64,000 nucleotides of DNA from Gemmatimonadaceae bacterium. Its GTDB lineage: Bacteria > Gemmatimonadota > Gemmatimonadetes > Gemmatimonadales > Gemmatimonadaceae. Below the pieces are notes generated by a model. The model ran no database searches and had not been told where the DNA came from. It was given only the letters and a program-made list of their open reading frames with translations. Every line of letters begins with the position of its first letter. Position 1 is the first letter of the stretch. The position numbers and the translations under genes are program-made. The stretch lies in contig JADZAN010000040.1 in NCBI GenBank assembly GCA_020852815.1, positions 21,604-85,603 on the forward strand. Reading direction: 5' to 3'. Below, piece by piece: positions 1 through 8,947 of this stretch.

Positions 1-1
1 G

Positions 2-754
2 GTGAACGACCCGGCGATCGATGGCGTGGTCGTCACGCACGGGACGGACACGATCGAGGAGTCGGCCTATCTTGCCACGCGGTCTATCGCGACGGAGAAG
101 CCCATCGTCTTCACGGGGGCAATGCGCAACGCGAGCGAACTGTCGTGGGACGGTCCGGCGAACCTCTCCGACTCGGTGCGCGTGGCGGCGTCGGACGATG
201 CACGCGGGCATGGGGCGCTCGTGATGCTCAATGGGCGCGTCTTCTCGGCGCTGGACGTGACCAAGGCGCACACGCACCTGCTGGACGCGTTCGAGAGCCC
301 GGGGCTGGGCCCGATTGGCGTGGTGGACGACGGCGAAGTCGTCTTCCGGCGCACGCTGCCGCCCTTTGCTCCCATCCTCGCGCCGGCGACGCTGGCGACG
401 CCAGTCGACCTGATCACGGCGTACGCTGGCGCCGACGCGCGCTTCGTGGACGTGTCGCGCGCCACGGCGAAGGGGCTGGTGGTCGCCGCGCTCGGGCGGG
501 GGAACGTCCCCGTGGCGATGGCCGAGGGAATTGCGCGCTGCCTGGCTGACGGGGTCCCCGTGGTGGTGGCATCGCGCGCGCCGCGCGGACGCGTCGGCAC
601 GACGTATGGATACGCGGGGGGCGGGCGCCAACTGGCGAATGCCGGGGCGATCTTCACGGGATCGCGCCGGCCGCAGCAGGCACGCATCGACCTGATGCTG
701 GCGTTAGGCGCCGGGTGCTCGGGCGACGCGTTGCGAGCCGTCTTCGACCACTGA
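2..754 (+). CDS. L-asparaginase (type I/II family), 5'-truncated by window edge
   Basis: This is the C-terminal two thirds of an asparaginase that hydrolyses L-asparagine to aspartate and ammonia. The visible part (about 250 residues) begins just before the second catalytic block, GVVVTHGTDTIEESAY, whose Thr-Asp pair and downstream TGAMR segment are diagnostic. The N-terminal TGGTI nucleophile block must lie outside the window, so the GTG at position 2 is an internal valine and not a start. The end carries a normal C-terminal domain and stops at 752-754, 10 nt before the next gene. I cannot tell type I from type II without the N-terminus, because a signal peptide would decide it. Confidence 0.9.
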   Translation: MNDPAIDGVVVTHGTDTIEESAYLATRSIATEKPIVFTGAMRNASELSWDGPANLSDSVRVAASDDARGHGALVMLNGRVFSALDVTKAHTHLLDAFESPGLGPIGVVDDGEVVFRRTLPPFAPILAPATLATPVDLITAYAGADARFVDVSRATAKGLVVAALGRGNVPVAMAEGIARCLADGVPVVVASRAPRGRVGTTYGYAGGGRQLANAGAIFTGSRRPQQARIDLMLALGAGCSGDALRAVFDH

Positions 755-764
755 CCGCTGCCTC

Positions 765-2195
765 ATGCCGACCACGCGCGCGCGACCGGAGCCGTCGCCG
801 ATCCTCGATCCGCCGCACGAGGTGCGGGAGATCGCGCGCACGCTGGAGGCGGCGGGGTACGAGACGTGGTGCGTGGGCGGCGCGGTGCGCGACGCGCTGC
901 TTGGGCTCCCGCACCTGGACTGGGACCTGGCGACGGCGGCCACCCCTACACAAGTCAAGCGAGCCTTCAGGCGCACCGTCCCGGTGGGCGAGGCATTCGG
1001 CACCATCGGCGTGCTGGACCGGCACGGGCGCATGCATGAGGTCACCACCTTCCGGCGCGACGTGCAAACCGACGGGCGGCACGCGGTCGTGGAGTTTGGC
1101 GCCTCGCTCGACGACGACCTGGCGCGTCGCGACTTCACGATCAACGCCATCGCGTACGCACCGCTCTCCGCCGTCCTGTACGACCCCTACAACGGAAGGG
1201 AAGACCTGGCACGCGGCGTGGTGCGGGCGGTGGGACAGGCGCGCGAGCGCATGGTCGAGGACCGGCTGCGCGCACTGCGGGCGCTGCGCTTTGCCGGGCG
1301 CCTGGGCTTTCGCATCGAGCCGTCCACCTGGGCGGCGATCGTGGAGAGCGCCCCGCACCTGCCGCGGCTGTCGCGCGAGCGCGTGAAGCAGGAGATGGAG
1401 AAGACGATGGAGCAGGTGGCACTCCCGAGCCGTTCGATGGTGCTGTGGCGGAGCGCGGGGGCGCTGCGCGCGCTGGTTCCCGTGCTCGACGCCCAGCCGC
1501 ACTGGCTTGCCTACGCCGCCGACGCCGTGGCGCACCCCGACGCCACGCGCAGCGGGGGGCGCAAGCGGCGGCGCACGCTGTTGCGGCTGGCGACGCTCTT
1601 CGTGGGGCTGCCGCACGACGCCGTGGTGCGGACGCTGCGGGAGCTGCGCTTCTCGAACCGTGACGTGGACTGGATCGCCGCGCTCGCGGTGCAGGCGTCG
1701 GCGTTGCGCCCGCCGCTGCGTGCAGCGCTCGAGGGGCCGGGCGCGCCGGGTGTTTCCGCGTCGCCGGCAGATGCAACGCTGCGCCGCTGGGCCGCCGACG
1801 CGGGGCGCACGCGGCTCGCCGACACGATGCGCGTCGCGATGGCCGCACTGGCGGCGGAGGTTGCCCATGGCGCGCGCGACGGCGACCAGGAGCCGTGGGG
1901 CGACGGGGGGGACCTCGCGCTGCGGAACGCGGCACCGGCGCGCGCCCGCTCGCTCTACCGCCGCGCCCTGCGCGTGGCCTATCGCGATCCCGTCGACGTC
2001 GCCGACCTGGCCGTGGATGGCGACGACCTGCTGCGCGAGGGAGGGGTGTCGCGCGGGCCGGCGTTAGGCACCACGCTCCGCCGCCTGCGCGATGCGGTCG
2101 TCGACGACCCTCGGCGCAATGACCGTGCAACGCTGCTGGCGCTGGTACAGGCGTGGAACGCCGAGGCGGCGGCGCTCGGCGGGGAGGGGGCGTAG
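765..2195 (+). CDS. cca: CCA tRNA nucleotidyltransferase / poly(A) polymerase family protein
   Basis: This 476-residue protein adds or repairs the CCA end of tRNAs. The nucleotidyltransferase head shows CVGGAVRDALLG (residues 36-47) and the catalytic carboxylates in LDWDLAT (D52, D54). RRDFTINAIAY follows at 121-131 and EDRLRALRALRFAGRLGF is the next family block. Substrates would be CTP, ATP and tRNA 3' ends. All four tRNA genes in this window lack an encoded CCA, so the enzyme is needed for synthesis and not only repair. The ATG at 765 sits 10 nt after the upstream stop. Poly(A) polymerase activity cannot be excluded from sequence alone, but the context favours CCA addition. Confidence 0.9.
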   Translation: MPTTRARPEPSPILDPPHEVREIARTLEAAGYETWCVGGAVRDALLGLPHLDWDLATAATPTQVKRAFRRTVPVGEAFGTIGVLDRHGRMHEVTTFRRDVQTDGRHAVVEFGASLDDDLARRDFTINAIAYAPLSAVLYDPYNGREDLARGVVRAVGQARERMVEDRLRALRALRFAGRLGFRIEPSTWAAIVESAPHLPRLSRERVKQEMEKTMEQVALPSRSMVLWRSAGALRALVPVLDAQPHWLAYAADAVAHPDATRSGGRKRRRTLLRLATLFVGLPHDAVVRTLRELRFSNRDVDWIAALAVQASALRPPLRAALEGPGAPGVSASPADATLRRWAADAGRTRLADTMRVAMAALAAEVAHGARDGDQEPWGDGGDLALRNAAPARARSLYRRALRVAYRDPVDVADLAVDGDDLLREGGVSRGPALGTTLRRLRDAVVDDPRRNDRATLLALVQAWNAEAAALGGEGA

Positions 2196-2819
2196 ATGGT
2201 GTTCATTCGCGGGCCGCACACCGATGCAAGCATCTGGCGTCACTTCAGGGGCGACGGCGACGGCTTCACCTTCGGCGAGCGCGACGGCGTCTGCGAGACG
2301 ATCGTCATGGCCAACGCCGATCGCGTCGTCGAACTCTTCCTCGCCCTGGCGGAACACCTCCCACCAGCAGTCGCAGTCGAGGTGCACGACCACCGATCGC
2401 TCTCCCACTGGCGTGGCGAGGACCTGGCGCTCGTCGACGTGCGCGACGCCGTGGCGCGCATCAAGGGGGCGCTGGCGACGTTCGCCGGCGCGGAACTGAC
2501 GCTCACGGGGAGCGACGACCAACTCACGATCACTCCCAACCTCGAACTCTTCGTCTACGGGCGCACGGATCGCTGGCTCTACCTCCTGCAGGGAAAGGGG
2601 CTGCGGCGCCGGCGCGAGCTTCGCCCCCGCAGCTGGCGCCTTGCAGCTGGCGAGTTCGCGCCGGCGCCGGCCATGTCGTCGTCGCTGGCCGACGCGGTCA
2701 ACCGCCTGGGGTTGGAACGCGTTTCCACGGAGCCCGCACCGGCGACGCCGTCGCCCGGGCGCGCCACGGACGCACCAGCGCTCGACGCCGACCGAGACGC
2801 CGGTGAGGTGCGCCCGTGA
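2196..2819 (+). CDS. Uncharacterised protein between cca and rarA
   Basis: A 207-residue soluble protein with no family I recognise. It begins MVFIRGPHTD directly at the cca stop (TAG then ATG, zero spacing) and ends in a GTGA overlap with rarA, so it is almost certainly co-translated with both. There is no signal peptide or membrane segment. The first 125 residues look like a folded alpha/beta unit with alternating hydrophobic strands. It then has an Arg-rich segment (RRRRELRPRSWR) and a Pro/Ala-rich low-complexity tail of about 50 residues. Codon usage resembles its neighbours. The coding call is secure from the overlaps, but the function is unknown. Confidence 0.75.
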   Translation: MVFIRGPHTDASIWRHFRGDGDGFTFGERDGVCETIVMANADRVVELFLALAEHLPPAVAVEVHDHRSLSHWRGEDLALVDVRDAVARIKGALATFAGAELTLTGSDDQLTITPNLELFVYGRTDRWLYLLQGKGLRRRRELRPRSWRLAAGEFAPAPAMSSSLADAVNRLGLERVSTEPAPATPSPGRATDAPALDADRDAGEVRP

Positions 2820-4189
2820 AGGGCAAGCGCACGTCGGCGCGCGCCGAGGGCTCGCTCTTCGCGCCGCCCCCCTCCGCACAGCCGCTCGCGGCGCGCATGC
2901 GCCCGCGCACGCTCGAGGAGTACGTGGGGCAACAGCACCTTCTCGCCCCCGGCAAGCCGCTGCGCGAGGCGATCGAGAAGGGCACCGTCACGTCGATGAT
3001 CTTCTGGGGGCCGCCAGGGACCGGGAAGACCACGCTCGGCTTCCTCATCGCGCGCTATACGGACCGCGAGTTCGTCCCGTTCTCCGCCGTCACCGAAGGA
3101 GTTCCGCGCGTGCGCGAGATCATCGCCGAGGCCGAAGGGCGGCTCGCGATGGGGCGCGGAACCGTGCTCTTCGTCGACGAGATCCATCGCTTCAATCGCG
3201 CGCAGCAGGACGCCTTCCTGCACGCCGTCGAGCGCGGCGTGGTCACCCTGGTCGGCGCCACCACGGAGAACCCGTCGTTCGAGTTGAATGGGGCGCTCCT
3301 GTCCAGGGCGCGCGTGCTGGTGCTGCAGCCGCTGGCCGTTCCCGAACTCGCCGGCTTGTTGCAGCAGGCGGTGGACGATCGCGAGCGCGGGCTGGGCGCG
3401 TTGCAGCTCACGGTGGAGGACGGGGCGCTGGAGTGGCTGGCACGCGAGGCCGACGGCGACGCGCGCCGCGCCCTCAACGTCCTCGAGGCGGCAGCGACGC
3501 ACGTCGGGGGTGGCGGACGCCTCTCGGTGGAGACGCTGCGCGAGGCGATGCAGCTGCGCGTGCAACGCTACGACAAATCGGGGGAGGAGCACTACAACCT
3601 CATCTCCGCCTATCACAAGGCGCTGCGCGGGAGCGATCCGCAGGGGGCGCTGTACTGGCTGGCCCGGATGATTGCCGGCGGCGAGGACCCGATGTACATC
3701 GCGCGCCGCACGATCCGCTTTGCCGCCGAGGATGTGGGGCTGGCCGACCCGCAGGCGCTCACCGTCGCCCTCGCGGCGCGTGACACCTACCACATGCTCG
3801 GCACGCCGGAGGGGGAACTCGCGCTGGCCGAGGCGGCGGTGTACCTCGCGACCGCTCCCAAGTCCAATCGGGTGTACGAGGCGTGGAAGGCGGCGATGGA
3901 CCTGGCGCGCGAGCATCCCGCCGAGCCGGTGCCGCTCCACATCCGCAACGCACCCACGCGCCTGATGAAGGAACTGGGATATGGAAAGGGGTACCAGTAC
4001 GCGCACGCCGTCCCTGAGGCGTACACGCCGCAGGAGTACCTGCCGGACGCGCTGCGGGACACGGTGTTGTACGAACCCGGCCCCTACGGCTTCGAGAAGG
4101 ATATCGGCAAGCGCATGCAGTGGTGGACTGACCTCAAGACCCGGATGGGAGGCGGCGGCACGGCCGACACGCCTTCCGCGGAGGAATGA
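2816..4189 (+). CDS. rarA: Replication-associated recombination protein A (RarA/MgsA), AAA+ ATPase
   Basis: A 457-residue clamp-loader-like AAA+ ATPase that acts at stalled replication forks. The N-terminus has RMRPRTLEEYVGQQHLL, then Walker A GPPGTGKT (65-72), Walker B VLFVDEIHRF with D121/E122, and sensor 1 GATTENPSFELN. The C-terminal tetramerisation region has the family hallmarks YDKSGEEHYNLISAYHKALRGSDP and RRTIRFAAEDVGLADP. Length matches the family (about 440-450). The GTG start overlaps the previous stop as GTGA, which argues for translational coupling with the orphan gene before it. Confidence 0.96.
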   Translation: MKGKRTSARAEGSLFAPPPSAQPLAARMRPRTLEEYVGQQHLLAPGKPLREAIEKGTVTSMIFWGPPGTGKTTLGFLIARYTDREFVPFSAVTEGVPRVREIIAEAEGRLAMGRGTVLFVDEIHRFNRAQQDAFLHAVERGVVTLVGATTENPSFELNGALLSRARVLVLQPLAVPELAGLLQQAVDDRERGLGALQLTVEDGALEWLAREADGDARRALNVLEAAATHVGGGGRLSVETLREAMQLRVQRYDKSGEEHYNLISAYHKALRGSDPQGALYWLARMIAGGEDPMYIARRTIRFAAEDVGLADPQALTVALAARDTYHMLGTPEGELALAEAAVYLATAPKSNRVYEAWKAAMDLAREHPAEPVPLHIRNAPTRLMKELGYGKGYQYAHAVPEAYTPQEYLPDALRDTVLYEPGPYGFEKDIGKRMQWWTDLKTRMGGGGTADTPSAEE

Positions 4190-4190
4190 C

Positions 4191-4691
4191 ATGAACGCCA
4201 GGTGGTTTGGTGCACGGACGGTGGTGCAGGCGATGGTACTCCCGGCGATGCTCATCGCCTCGGCCTCCTGCGCGTCGTTAGGGCGCGCGAGCTTCGAGGA
4301 GCCGATCGTCACGTTCAAGGACGCGCGCGTCACCGGGCTCGGGGTGGCCGGCGGCTCGATCGAGATCGTGCTCGACGTCTACAATCCCAACCACTACCGA
4401 TTGGAAGGGACGCGCCTCACGTATCAGGTGATGGTCGACTCGACACGGTTCGGCGAGGGCGAGTATACCACGCGCTTCGGCGTCGACGAGGGGAAGACGA
4501 ACGAGGTGCGCCTCCCGCTCTCGTTCACGTACTCCGGCGTGGGCGCGGCCGGCCGCATGCTGATGCAGACCGGGACGGTCCTGTATCGCGTCGTTGGCGA
4601 CTTCACCGTGCAGACGCCGCTCGGCTCGTTCACTCGGCCGTACGACCAGACGGGACGGTTCTCGACGCTTCAGGGGAACTCGCGCGAATAG
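4191..4691 (+). CDS. LEA type 2 / WHy-domain lipoprotein
   Basis: A 166-residue predicted lipoprotein. The signal peptide has Arg4 and Arg9, a hydrophobic core and a lipobox ending ASAS-C27, so the mature protein should be acylated on Cys27 and lie outside the cytoplasm. The mature part fits the LEA14/WHy fold: IEIVLDVYNPNHYRLEGTRL, the NPN signature of water-stress and hypersensitive-response domains, then alternating beta strands. The ATG at 4191 is one nt after the rarA stop (TGA C ATG). The family is linked to desiccation or membrane stress, but no specific partner is visible. The fold call is family knowledge and the role is inference. Confidence 0.75.
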   Translation: MNARWFGARTVVQAMVLPAMLIASASCASLGRASFEEPIVTFKDARVTGLGVAGGSIEIVLDVYNPNHYRLEGTRLTYQVMVDSTRFGEGEYTTRFGVDEGKTNEVRLPLSFTYSGVGAAGRMLMQTGTVLYRVVGDFTVQTPLGSFTRPYDQTGRFSTLQGNSRE

Positions 4692-4829
4692 CGAGGTCCC
4701 GCACCGGCGGCGCCCTTGTTTCAGGGGATGCGACCGCCGAGCTTCCACAGGGCGTCCACCACTTCGCATGGCGCGATTGCCTCTCCCCACCGACGTGATG
4801 CCGCTCGTTGGCGGGGCGCGCATCGTCCG

Positions 4830-6182
4830 GTGCGCGCGCACCCCTTCATCCCTCCTCCCATCAGTCGCGACCTCATCTCCCTCACCATCCCCGTCGAGCG
4901 CGCCATTCTGGTTGGCGCGCCGCGCAAGGGGACGCAGGCCCGTCACCACGTCGACGAGCATCTCGAGGAACTCGAACGCCTGGCCGACACGGCGGGGGCG
5001 CAAGTCATCGGGACGCTGACGCAGCAGCTCGATCGCCCGCATCCGGGAACCTACCTGGGGAAGGGGAAGATCGAGGAGCTCAAGGAGCGCGTGGCCAACG
5101 AGGATGCCACGCTCGTCATCTTCGACGATGAGCTTTCACCGGCGCAGGGGAAGAACATCGAGGACCTGATCGGAAAGCGTGTGATGGACCGCGCCGAGCT
5201 GATCCTCGACATCTTCGCCACGCGGGCGCGTACGCGCGAGGCGAAGATGCAGGTCGAGTTGGCGCAGCTGAACTACCTGCTGCCGCGCCTCACGCGGATG
5301 TGGACGCACCTCGAGAAGTTCCGCGGCGGGATCGGGATGCGAGGCCCGGGCGAAACGCAGCTCGAAACCGACCGTCGCCTCATTGGCCACCGCATCCGCA
5401 TCCTGAAGGAGCGGCTCGCCGAGGTGCAGCGCACCCGTGAGGTGCAACGCCACGGGCGACGCGGCGAGTTCCGCGCTGCGCTGGTGGGCTACACCAACGC
5501 GGGAAAGTCGTCGATCCTGCGCGCGATGTCGGGGAGCCAGGACATCTTCGTCGAGGATCGTCTGTTTGCCACGCTCGACCCGTTGTCGCGAGAAGTCGAC
5601 CTGGGGGAAGGGCAGCGTATCGTCCTCACCGACACCGTGGGCTTCATCCGCAAGCTTCCGCACCACCTCATCGCGTCGTTTCGCGCCACGCTCGAGGAGT
5701 TGCACGAGGCCGACCTGCTGCTGCACATCATCGATGCGTCGCACGGCTCGTGGGAGGAGCAGCGCGAGGTGGTGGACGAGGTCATCGCCGAGCTCGGCGC
5801 GCGCGAGACGCCAATGCTCTACGTCTTCAACAAGAGCGACAACCTCTCACCGGGCGAACTCGATGGGCTGGGGACGCGGGTGCGGCAGCTCTTCCCCAAT
5901 TCGGTCGTCGTTTCCAGCGTCGCGCCCGGCGGATTGGAGCCGTTGCGCGAGGCGCTGCGCGAGCGCGTTCGCCGGTTCAAGCCCGTTGTCGAACTACGGT
6001 TGGGACACGGCGACGGGAAGCTCCTCGCCGAACTGCATCGTTCGGGTGAGGTCGTGACCCAGCGCCACACCGACGAGGGGCTCTTTGTCCAGGTGCGCCT
6101 CGACGAGGCTACGCTGGGGCGTGTGCTCCGGGCCGGTGCGTCGGTGGTGGAAGCGGGGACGACCGCCGCCGTCAAGGCGTGA
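4830..6182 (+). CDS. hflX: Ribosome-associated GTPase HflX
   Basis: HflX splits and rescues stalled ribosomes. The HflX N-terminal domain contains TYLGKGKIEELKERV and VIFDDELSPAQGKNIED, followed by the linker GGIGMRGPGETQLETDRR. The G domain has G1 GYTNAGKSS near residue 220, G3 DTVGFIRKLPHHLIASFRATLEE and G4 NKSD. I chose the in-frame GTG at 4830 (VRAHPFIPPPISRDLI, about 450 residues). The longer reading from 4716 adds 38 residues of Arg/Pro/Ser-rich, shadow-like sequence, and E. coli HflX is 426 residues. The start therefore remains uncertain. Confidence 0.93.
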   Translation: MRAHPFIPPPISRDLISLTIPVERAILVGAPRKGTQARHHVDEHLEELERLADTAGAQVIGTLTQQLDRPHPGTYLGKGKIEELKERVANEDATLVIFDDELSPAQGKNIEDLIGKRVMDRAELILDIFATRARTREAKMQVELAQLNYLLPRLTRMWTHLEKFRGGIGMRGPGETQLETDRRLIGHRIRILKERLAEVQRTREVQRHGRRGEFRAALVGYTNAGKSSILRAMSGSQDIFVEDRLFATLDPLSREVDLGEGQRIVLTDTVGFIRKLPHHLIASFRATLEELHEADLLLHIIDASHGSWEEQREVVDEVIAELGARETPMLYVFNKSDNLSPGELDGLGTRVRQLFPNSVVVSSVAPGGLEPLREALRERVRRFKPVVELRLGHGDGKLLAELHRSGEVVTQRHTDEGLFVQVRLDEATLGRVLRAGASVVEAGTTAAVKA

Positions 6183-6259
6183 TCGCGCCATCCAGCTTCG
6201 AAGCTTGGCGATCCGCTTCGCCGGCGCGCGCCGAGCGAGCCGGCGCCGTGTCCCGCGCT

Positions 6260-6265
6260 TAGTTT
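6260..6265 (+). promoter_or_regulatory. Putative -10 element (TAGTTT) directly upstream of gmd
   Basis: TAGTTT ends only 6 nt before the gmd ATG at 6272. With the usual distance from -10 to transcription start, the message would begin at or next to the ATG, so this may be a leaderless transcript. I see no convincing -35 hexamer and no Shine-Dalgarno sequence between it and the ATG. The call rests on position and on similar arrangements at hrcA and hldA in this window. Confidence 0.4.
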
Positions 6266-6271
6266 TCCAGC

Positions 6272-7279
6272 ATGCCACGAGCACTCATCACCGGAATCAC
6301 CGGACAGGACGGGTCGTACCTCGCGGAACTCCTGCTCGCGAAGGGCTACGATGTGCACGGCCTGGTGCGGCGCGCCTCCACGTTCAACCGTGGGCGCATC
6401 GACCATATCGCCGTGGGCCCGTCGCACACCAACGGGCAGTTGCATCTGCACTACGGCGACATGGCCGACGGGTCATCGATGCGGCGCATCGTCGAGGCCA
6501 CCACGCCCGACGAGGTCTACAACCTGGCCGCGCAGTCGCACGTGCGGGTCTCGTTCGACCAGCCCGAGTACACGGCCGATATCGTGGCGACCGGGACGTT
6601 GCGCCTGCTGGAGGCGGTGCGCGAGCACATCGATCGCACCCGGCGGCACGTGAAGTTCTACCAGGCCGGCTCGTCGGAGATGTTTGGCGCCACGCCGCCG
6701 CCGCAGGGCGAGTCGACGCCGTTCCATCCGCGCTCGCCGTACGCGGTGAGCAAGCTGGCCGCGCACTGGTACTCGGTGAACCATCGTGAGGCCTTCGGGA
6801 TGTTCTGCTGCAACGGGATCCTCTTCAATCACGAGTCGCCGCGCCGCGGCGAGTCGTTCGTGACGCGGAAGATCTCGATGGCCGTGGCGCGCATCGCCAT
6901 GGGGACGCAGCAGAAGCTGGCGCTGGGCAACCTGGACGCGCGGCGCGACTGGGGCTTTGCCGGTGACTACGTGGACGCCATGTGGCGCATGCTCCAGCAG
7001 CCGTGGCCGGACGACTACGTGGTCGCCACCGGCGAGTCGCACTCGGTGCGTGAGTTCGTGGAGAAGGCGTTCGGGCACGTGAACCTGGACTGGCAGCGCC
7101 ACGTGACGCTCGACGAGCGTTACCTGCGTCCGTCGGAGGTGGACCACCTGCACGGCGACGCGTCGAAGGCGCGCGAGAAGCTGGGGTGGAGCCCCAAGGT
7201 CTCCTTCGACGAATTGGTGACGATGATGGTCGACTCGGACCTCAAGCTCGCCGAACGCGAGGCGCGCGCCGGCCAGTAG
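6272..7279 (+). CDS. gmd: GDP-mannose 4,6-dehydratase
   Basis: Converts GDP-D-mannose to GDP-4-keto-6-deoxy-D-mannose, the precursor of GDP-fucose, rhamnose or perosamine for surface polysaccharide. The extended SDR fold is clear: Rossmann motif [10 protein letters not shown] at residues 8-17, and the Ser/Tyr/Lys catalytic set with [13 protein letters not shown] (Tyr157, Lys161). The family-specific [17 protein letters not shown] loop and [20 protein letters not shown] follow. At 335 residues it is slightly short but complete. No partner reductase or epimerase lies nearby, so the final sugar cannot be named. A -10-like TAGTTT lies 6 nt before the ATG. Confidence 0.95.
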   Translation: MPRALITGITGQDGSYLAELLLAKGYDVHGLVRRASTFNRGRIDHIAVGPSHTNGQLHLHYGDMADGSSMRRIVEATTPDEVYNLAAQSHVRVSFDQPEYTADIVATGTLRLLEAVREHIDRTRRHVKFYQAGSSEMFGATPPPQGESTPFHPRSPYAVSKLAAHWYSVNHREAFGMFCCNGILFNHESPRRGESFVTRKISMAVARIAMGTQQKLALGNLDARRDWGFAGDYVDAMWRMLQQPWPDDYVVATGESHSVREFVEKAFGHVNLDWQRHVTLDERYLRPSEVDHLHGDASKAREKLGWSPKVSFDELVTMMVDSDLKLAEREARAGQ

Positions 7280-7394
7280 TCAGCCGTATCCCGGGGCGTG
7301 GCCGGTAAGAGACTCGCGAGGGGTCGCCCCGACGCCCCGACGGCGAACTGGCCTCGTACGCTCGTCGCTCCTCCCGAAGCCGCCGGGAAACACG

Positions 7395-7420
7395 AACGCC
7401 CCTCGAACACGAGGGGCGTT
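7395..7420 (-). terminator. Perfect 11-bp hairpin downstream of tRNA-Val, probable terminator
   Basis: The arms AACGCCCCTCG (7395-7405) and CGAGGGGCGTT (7410-7420) pair perfectly around an AACA loop. Read on the minus strand it lies about 22 nt after the tRNA-Val 3' end and is followed only by a weak T-rich stretch (CGTGTTTCCC). It could also act on the + strand after gmd, but there no T tract follows. A termination role for the tRNA is the likeliest reading. Confidence 0.6.
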
Positions 7421-7442
7421 GGCGTGTGACGGCGTCAAGAAG

Positions 7443-7516
7443 TGGTCGCACAGGGACTTGAACCCCGGACCTCTGGTATGTGAGACCAGCGCTCTAACCA
7501 GCTGAGCTATGCGACC
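7443..7516 (-). tRNA. tRNA-Val (anticodon CAC)
   Basis: On the minus strand the 74-nt cloverleaf has acceptor stem GGTCGCA/TGCGACC and D-arm AGCTCAGCTGGTTAGAGC. The anticodon stem CTGGT/ACCAG encloses CTCACAT, giving CAC (reads GUG), and the T-arm loop is GTTCAAGTC. The discriminator is A and the next bases are CTT, so CCA is not encoded. Confidence 0.95.
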
Positions 7517-7676
7517 GGTACCCGTCGGCGGCCGTGACCAGCGCCGCGCGAGGGATCGGTACGATAACGGGTCCGGCAGGAGGGTGGTAGTAGGGTCCTG
7601 GCTTTCGCGAGGTGCTGAACTCGGCGCGCCGGGCGGGCGGCCGCGCCGGAAGGCGAGCACACGAGGCTCGATACAC

Positions 7677-7707
7677 GCACCGCCGCCCGGTTCGCGGACG
7701 GCGGTGC
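7677..7707 (-). terminator. 9-bp GC hairpin between the two minus-strand tRNAs
   Basis: GCACCGCCG (7677-7685) and CGGCGGTGC (7699-7707) form a perfect stem with a 13-nt loop, 22 nt downstream of the CAU tRNA on the minus strand. No T run follows, so it may be a processing or weak termination signal. Nothing else of note was seen in the remaining roughly 180 nt between the tRNAs apart from an ACGATA/TATCGT element (7561-7566) that could be a -10 for tRNA-Val. Confidence 0.35.
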
Positions 7708-7728
7708 AATGGCGCGCGAGGCGCGGGA

Positions 7729-7802
7729 TGGGCCCTCTGGGGCTCGAACCCAGGACCGACGGATTATGAGTCCGCTGCTCTAACCAGCTGAGCTAAGGGC
7801 CC
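7729..7802 (-). tRNA. tRNA with CAU anticodon, probably tRNA-Ile2 (lysidine type)
   Basis: A 74-nt minus-strand cloverleaf with acceptor GGGCCCT/AGGGCCC. The anticodon stem CGGA/TCCG encloses CTCATAA (anticodon CAU), and the T loop is GTTCGAGCC. Three elongator classes share this anticodon. The acceptor has C4-G69 and C5-G68, and the body (TTAGCTCAG, CTCATAA, TCGGTC) resembles bacterial tRNA-Ile2. That tRNA is converted by TilS to read AUA. Elongator tRNA-Met usually has a different acceptor. The tRNA call is certain and the Ile2 identity is an inference. No CCA is encoded. Confidence 0.85.
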
Positions 7803-7883
7803 GCGCCTGCAACGATACTCGCCAAACGGCGGCGCGGGTAGCCGGCGCGGGGGACAGCGAGCGCAGGCGGCGCCAGGCGCGGC

Positions 7884-8939
7884 TTACGACTCGCCAGCGT
7901 GAAGGTCGTACGCCTCGATGATCTCCTCCGGGGTGACCGTCGCGGCGCCGAGTTTTCCCACCTCGACGCCGGCGGCGAAGTTGGCGACCACGGCGGCTTC
8001 CATCGGCGTGGCGCCGGCGGCCAGCGCGGTTGCCAGGTACGCCGTGACGGTGTCGCCCGCGCCCACCACGTCGTACACCTCGCGTGCGGTGGTCGGGATG
8101 CGTTGCACCTGGCCGTCCGGGGAAACCAGCGCCATCCCGCGTTCGCCCAGCGTGAGGAGGAGGTGGCGGGCCCCCAGGCGCTCCAGCGTGTCGGGAAGGG
8201 CGCCCGCGTCGTCGAGGTGCACGGCCGCGCCTAACGCCGACTCCAGCTCCCGCCGGTTTGGCTTGAAGATGGTCGCCCCGCGATAGGCGAAGAAGTTGCG
8301 GAACTTGGGATCGACCACGATCGGGATCTCGCGCGCCAGCGCGCGGGCGATGGCGTGCCGGATCACCTCGGGGACCAGCACTCCCTTGTTGTAGTCCTCC
8401 AGCACCAGCGCGTCGGCGGTCGCCAGCACGCGGTCCAGCGCCGCCAGAACGCGCGACACCTCGTCGCCTGCCAGGTCGCCGTCGTCCTCCTCGTCGAACC
8501 GCACCACCTGCTGCGCGCGGGCCACCAATCGCGTCTTGGTCGTCGTGGGGCGCCGTACGGCGATCAGCGCGGAATCGTCGGAGCCGATCTCGAGCAGCAT
8601 GCGGCGCAGGCGCTCGCCTCCCTCGTCGCTCCCGATCGCCGCCACCAGCGTCCCGGTGGCACGAGCCGCGGCCACGTTCTGCGCAACGTTCGCCGCCCCG
8701 CCAAGTGCATGCTTGCGCTCGCGCACCCGCACCACCGGAACCGGCGCCTCGGGTGAGATGCGATCGACGTCGCCGCGCAGGTACACATCGAGCATGGCGT
8801 CGCCAACGATCGCCACGCGCCGACCTGGGATGCGCCCCAGTAGCTCCACCAGCCGAGTGCGGGACAGGTGAGAGGCGGGCGATGAGACGGCGGGGGTGCC
8901 GCGCGGCGTGTGGCCGGCCAATTCGCGAGAGGAGGTCAT
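7884..8939 (-). CDS. hldA: D-glycero-beta-D-manno-heptose-7-phosphate kinase (single-domain HldA/RfaE1)
   Basis: A PfkB/ribokinase-family enzyme phosphorylating heptose-7-phosphate at C1 for ADP-heptose and LPS inner core. Signatures are VAIVGDAMLDVYLRGDVDRISPEAPVPV near the N-terminus, HALGGAANVAQNVA, and the GAGDT anion hole in VVGAGDTVTAYLATALAAG near the C-terminus. The E. coli HldE fusion also carries an adenylyltransferase domain, but here only the kinase is present, so HldC must be elsewhere. I chose the ATG at 8939 (351 residues), because a promoter with -10 at 8948-8953 lies inside any longer reading. The start is 8 nt from the -10, so the mRNA should be nearly leaderless. Confidence 0.9.
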   Translation of the reverse strand: MTSSRELAGHTPRGTPAVSSPASHLSRTRLVELLGRIPGRRVAIVGDAMLDVYLRGDVDRISPEAPVPVVRVRERKHALGGAANVAQNVAAARATGTLVAAIGSDEGGERLRRMLLEIGSDDSALIAVRRPTTTKTRLVARAQQVVRFDEEDDGDLAGDEVSRVLAALDRVLATADALVLEDYNKGVLVPEVIRHAIARALAREIPIVVDPKFRNFFAYRGATIFKPNRRELESALGAAVHLDDAGALPDTLERLGARHLLLTLGERGMALVSPDGQVQRIPTTAREVYDVVGAGDTVTAYLATALAAGATPMEAAVVANFAAGVEVGKLGAATVTPEEIIEAYDLHAGES

Positions 8940-8947
8940 GGCGGGGG

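Noticed and set aside
2579..4333. A 584-codon open frame on the minus strand across rarA
   Set aside because: It is a GC-rich antisense shadow of rarA. The translation is Arg/His/Gly-rich with no family motif, while the + strand has clear AAA+ motifs.
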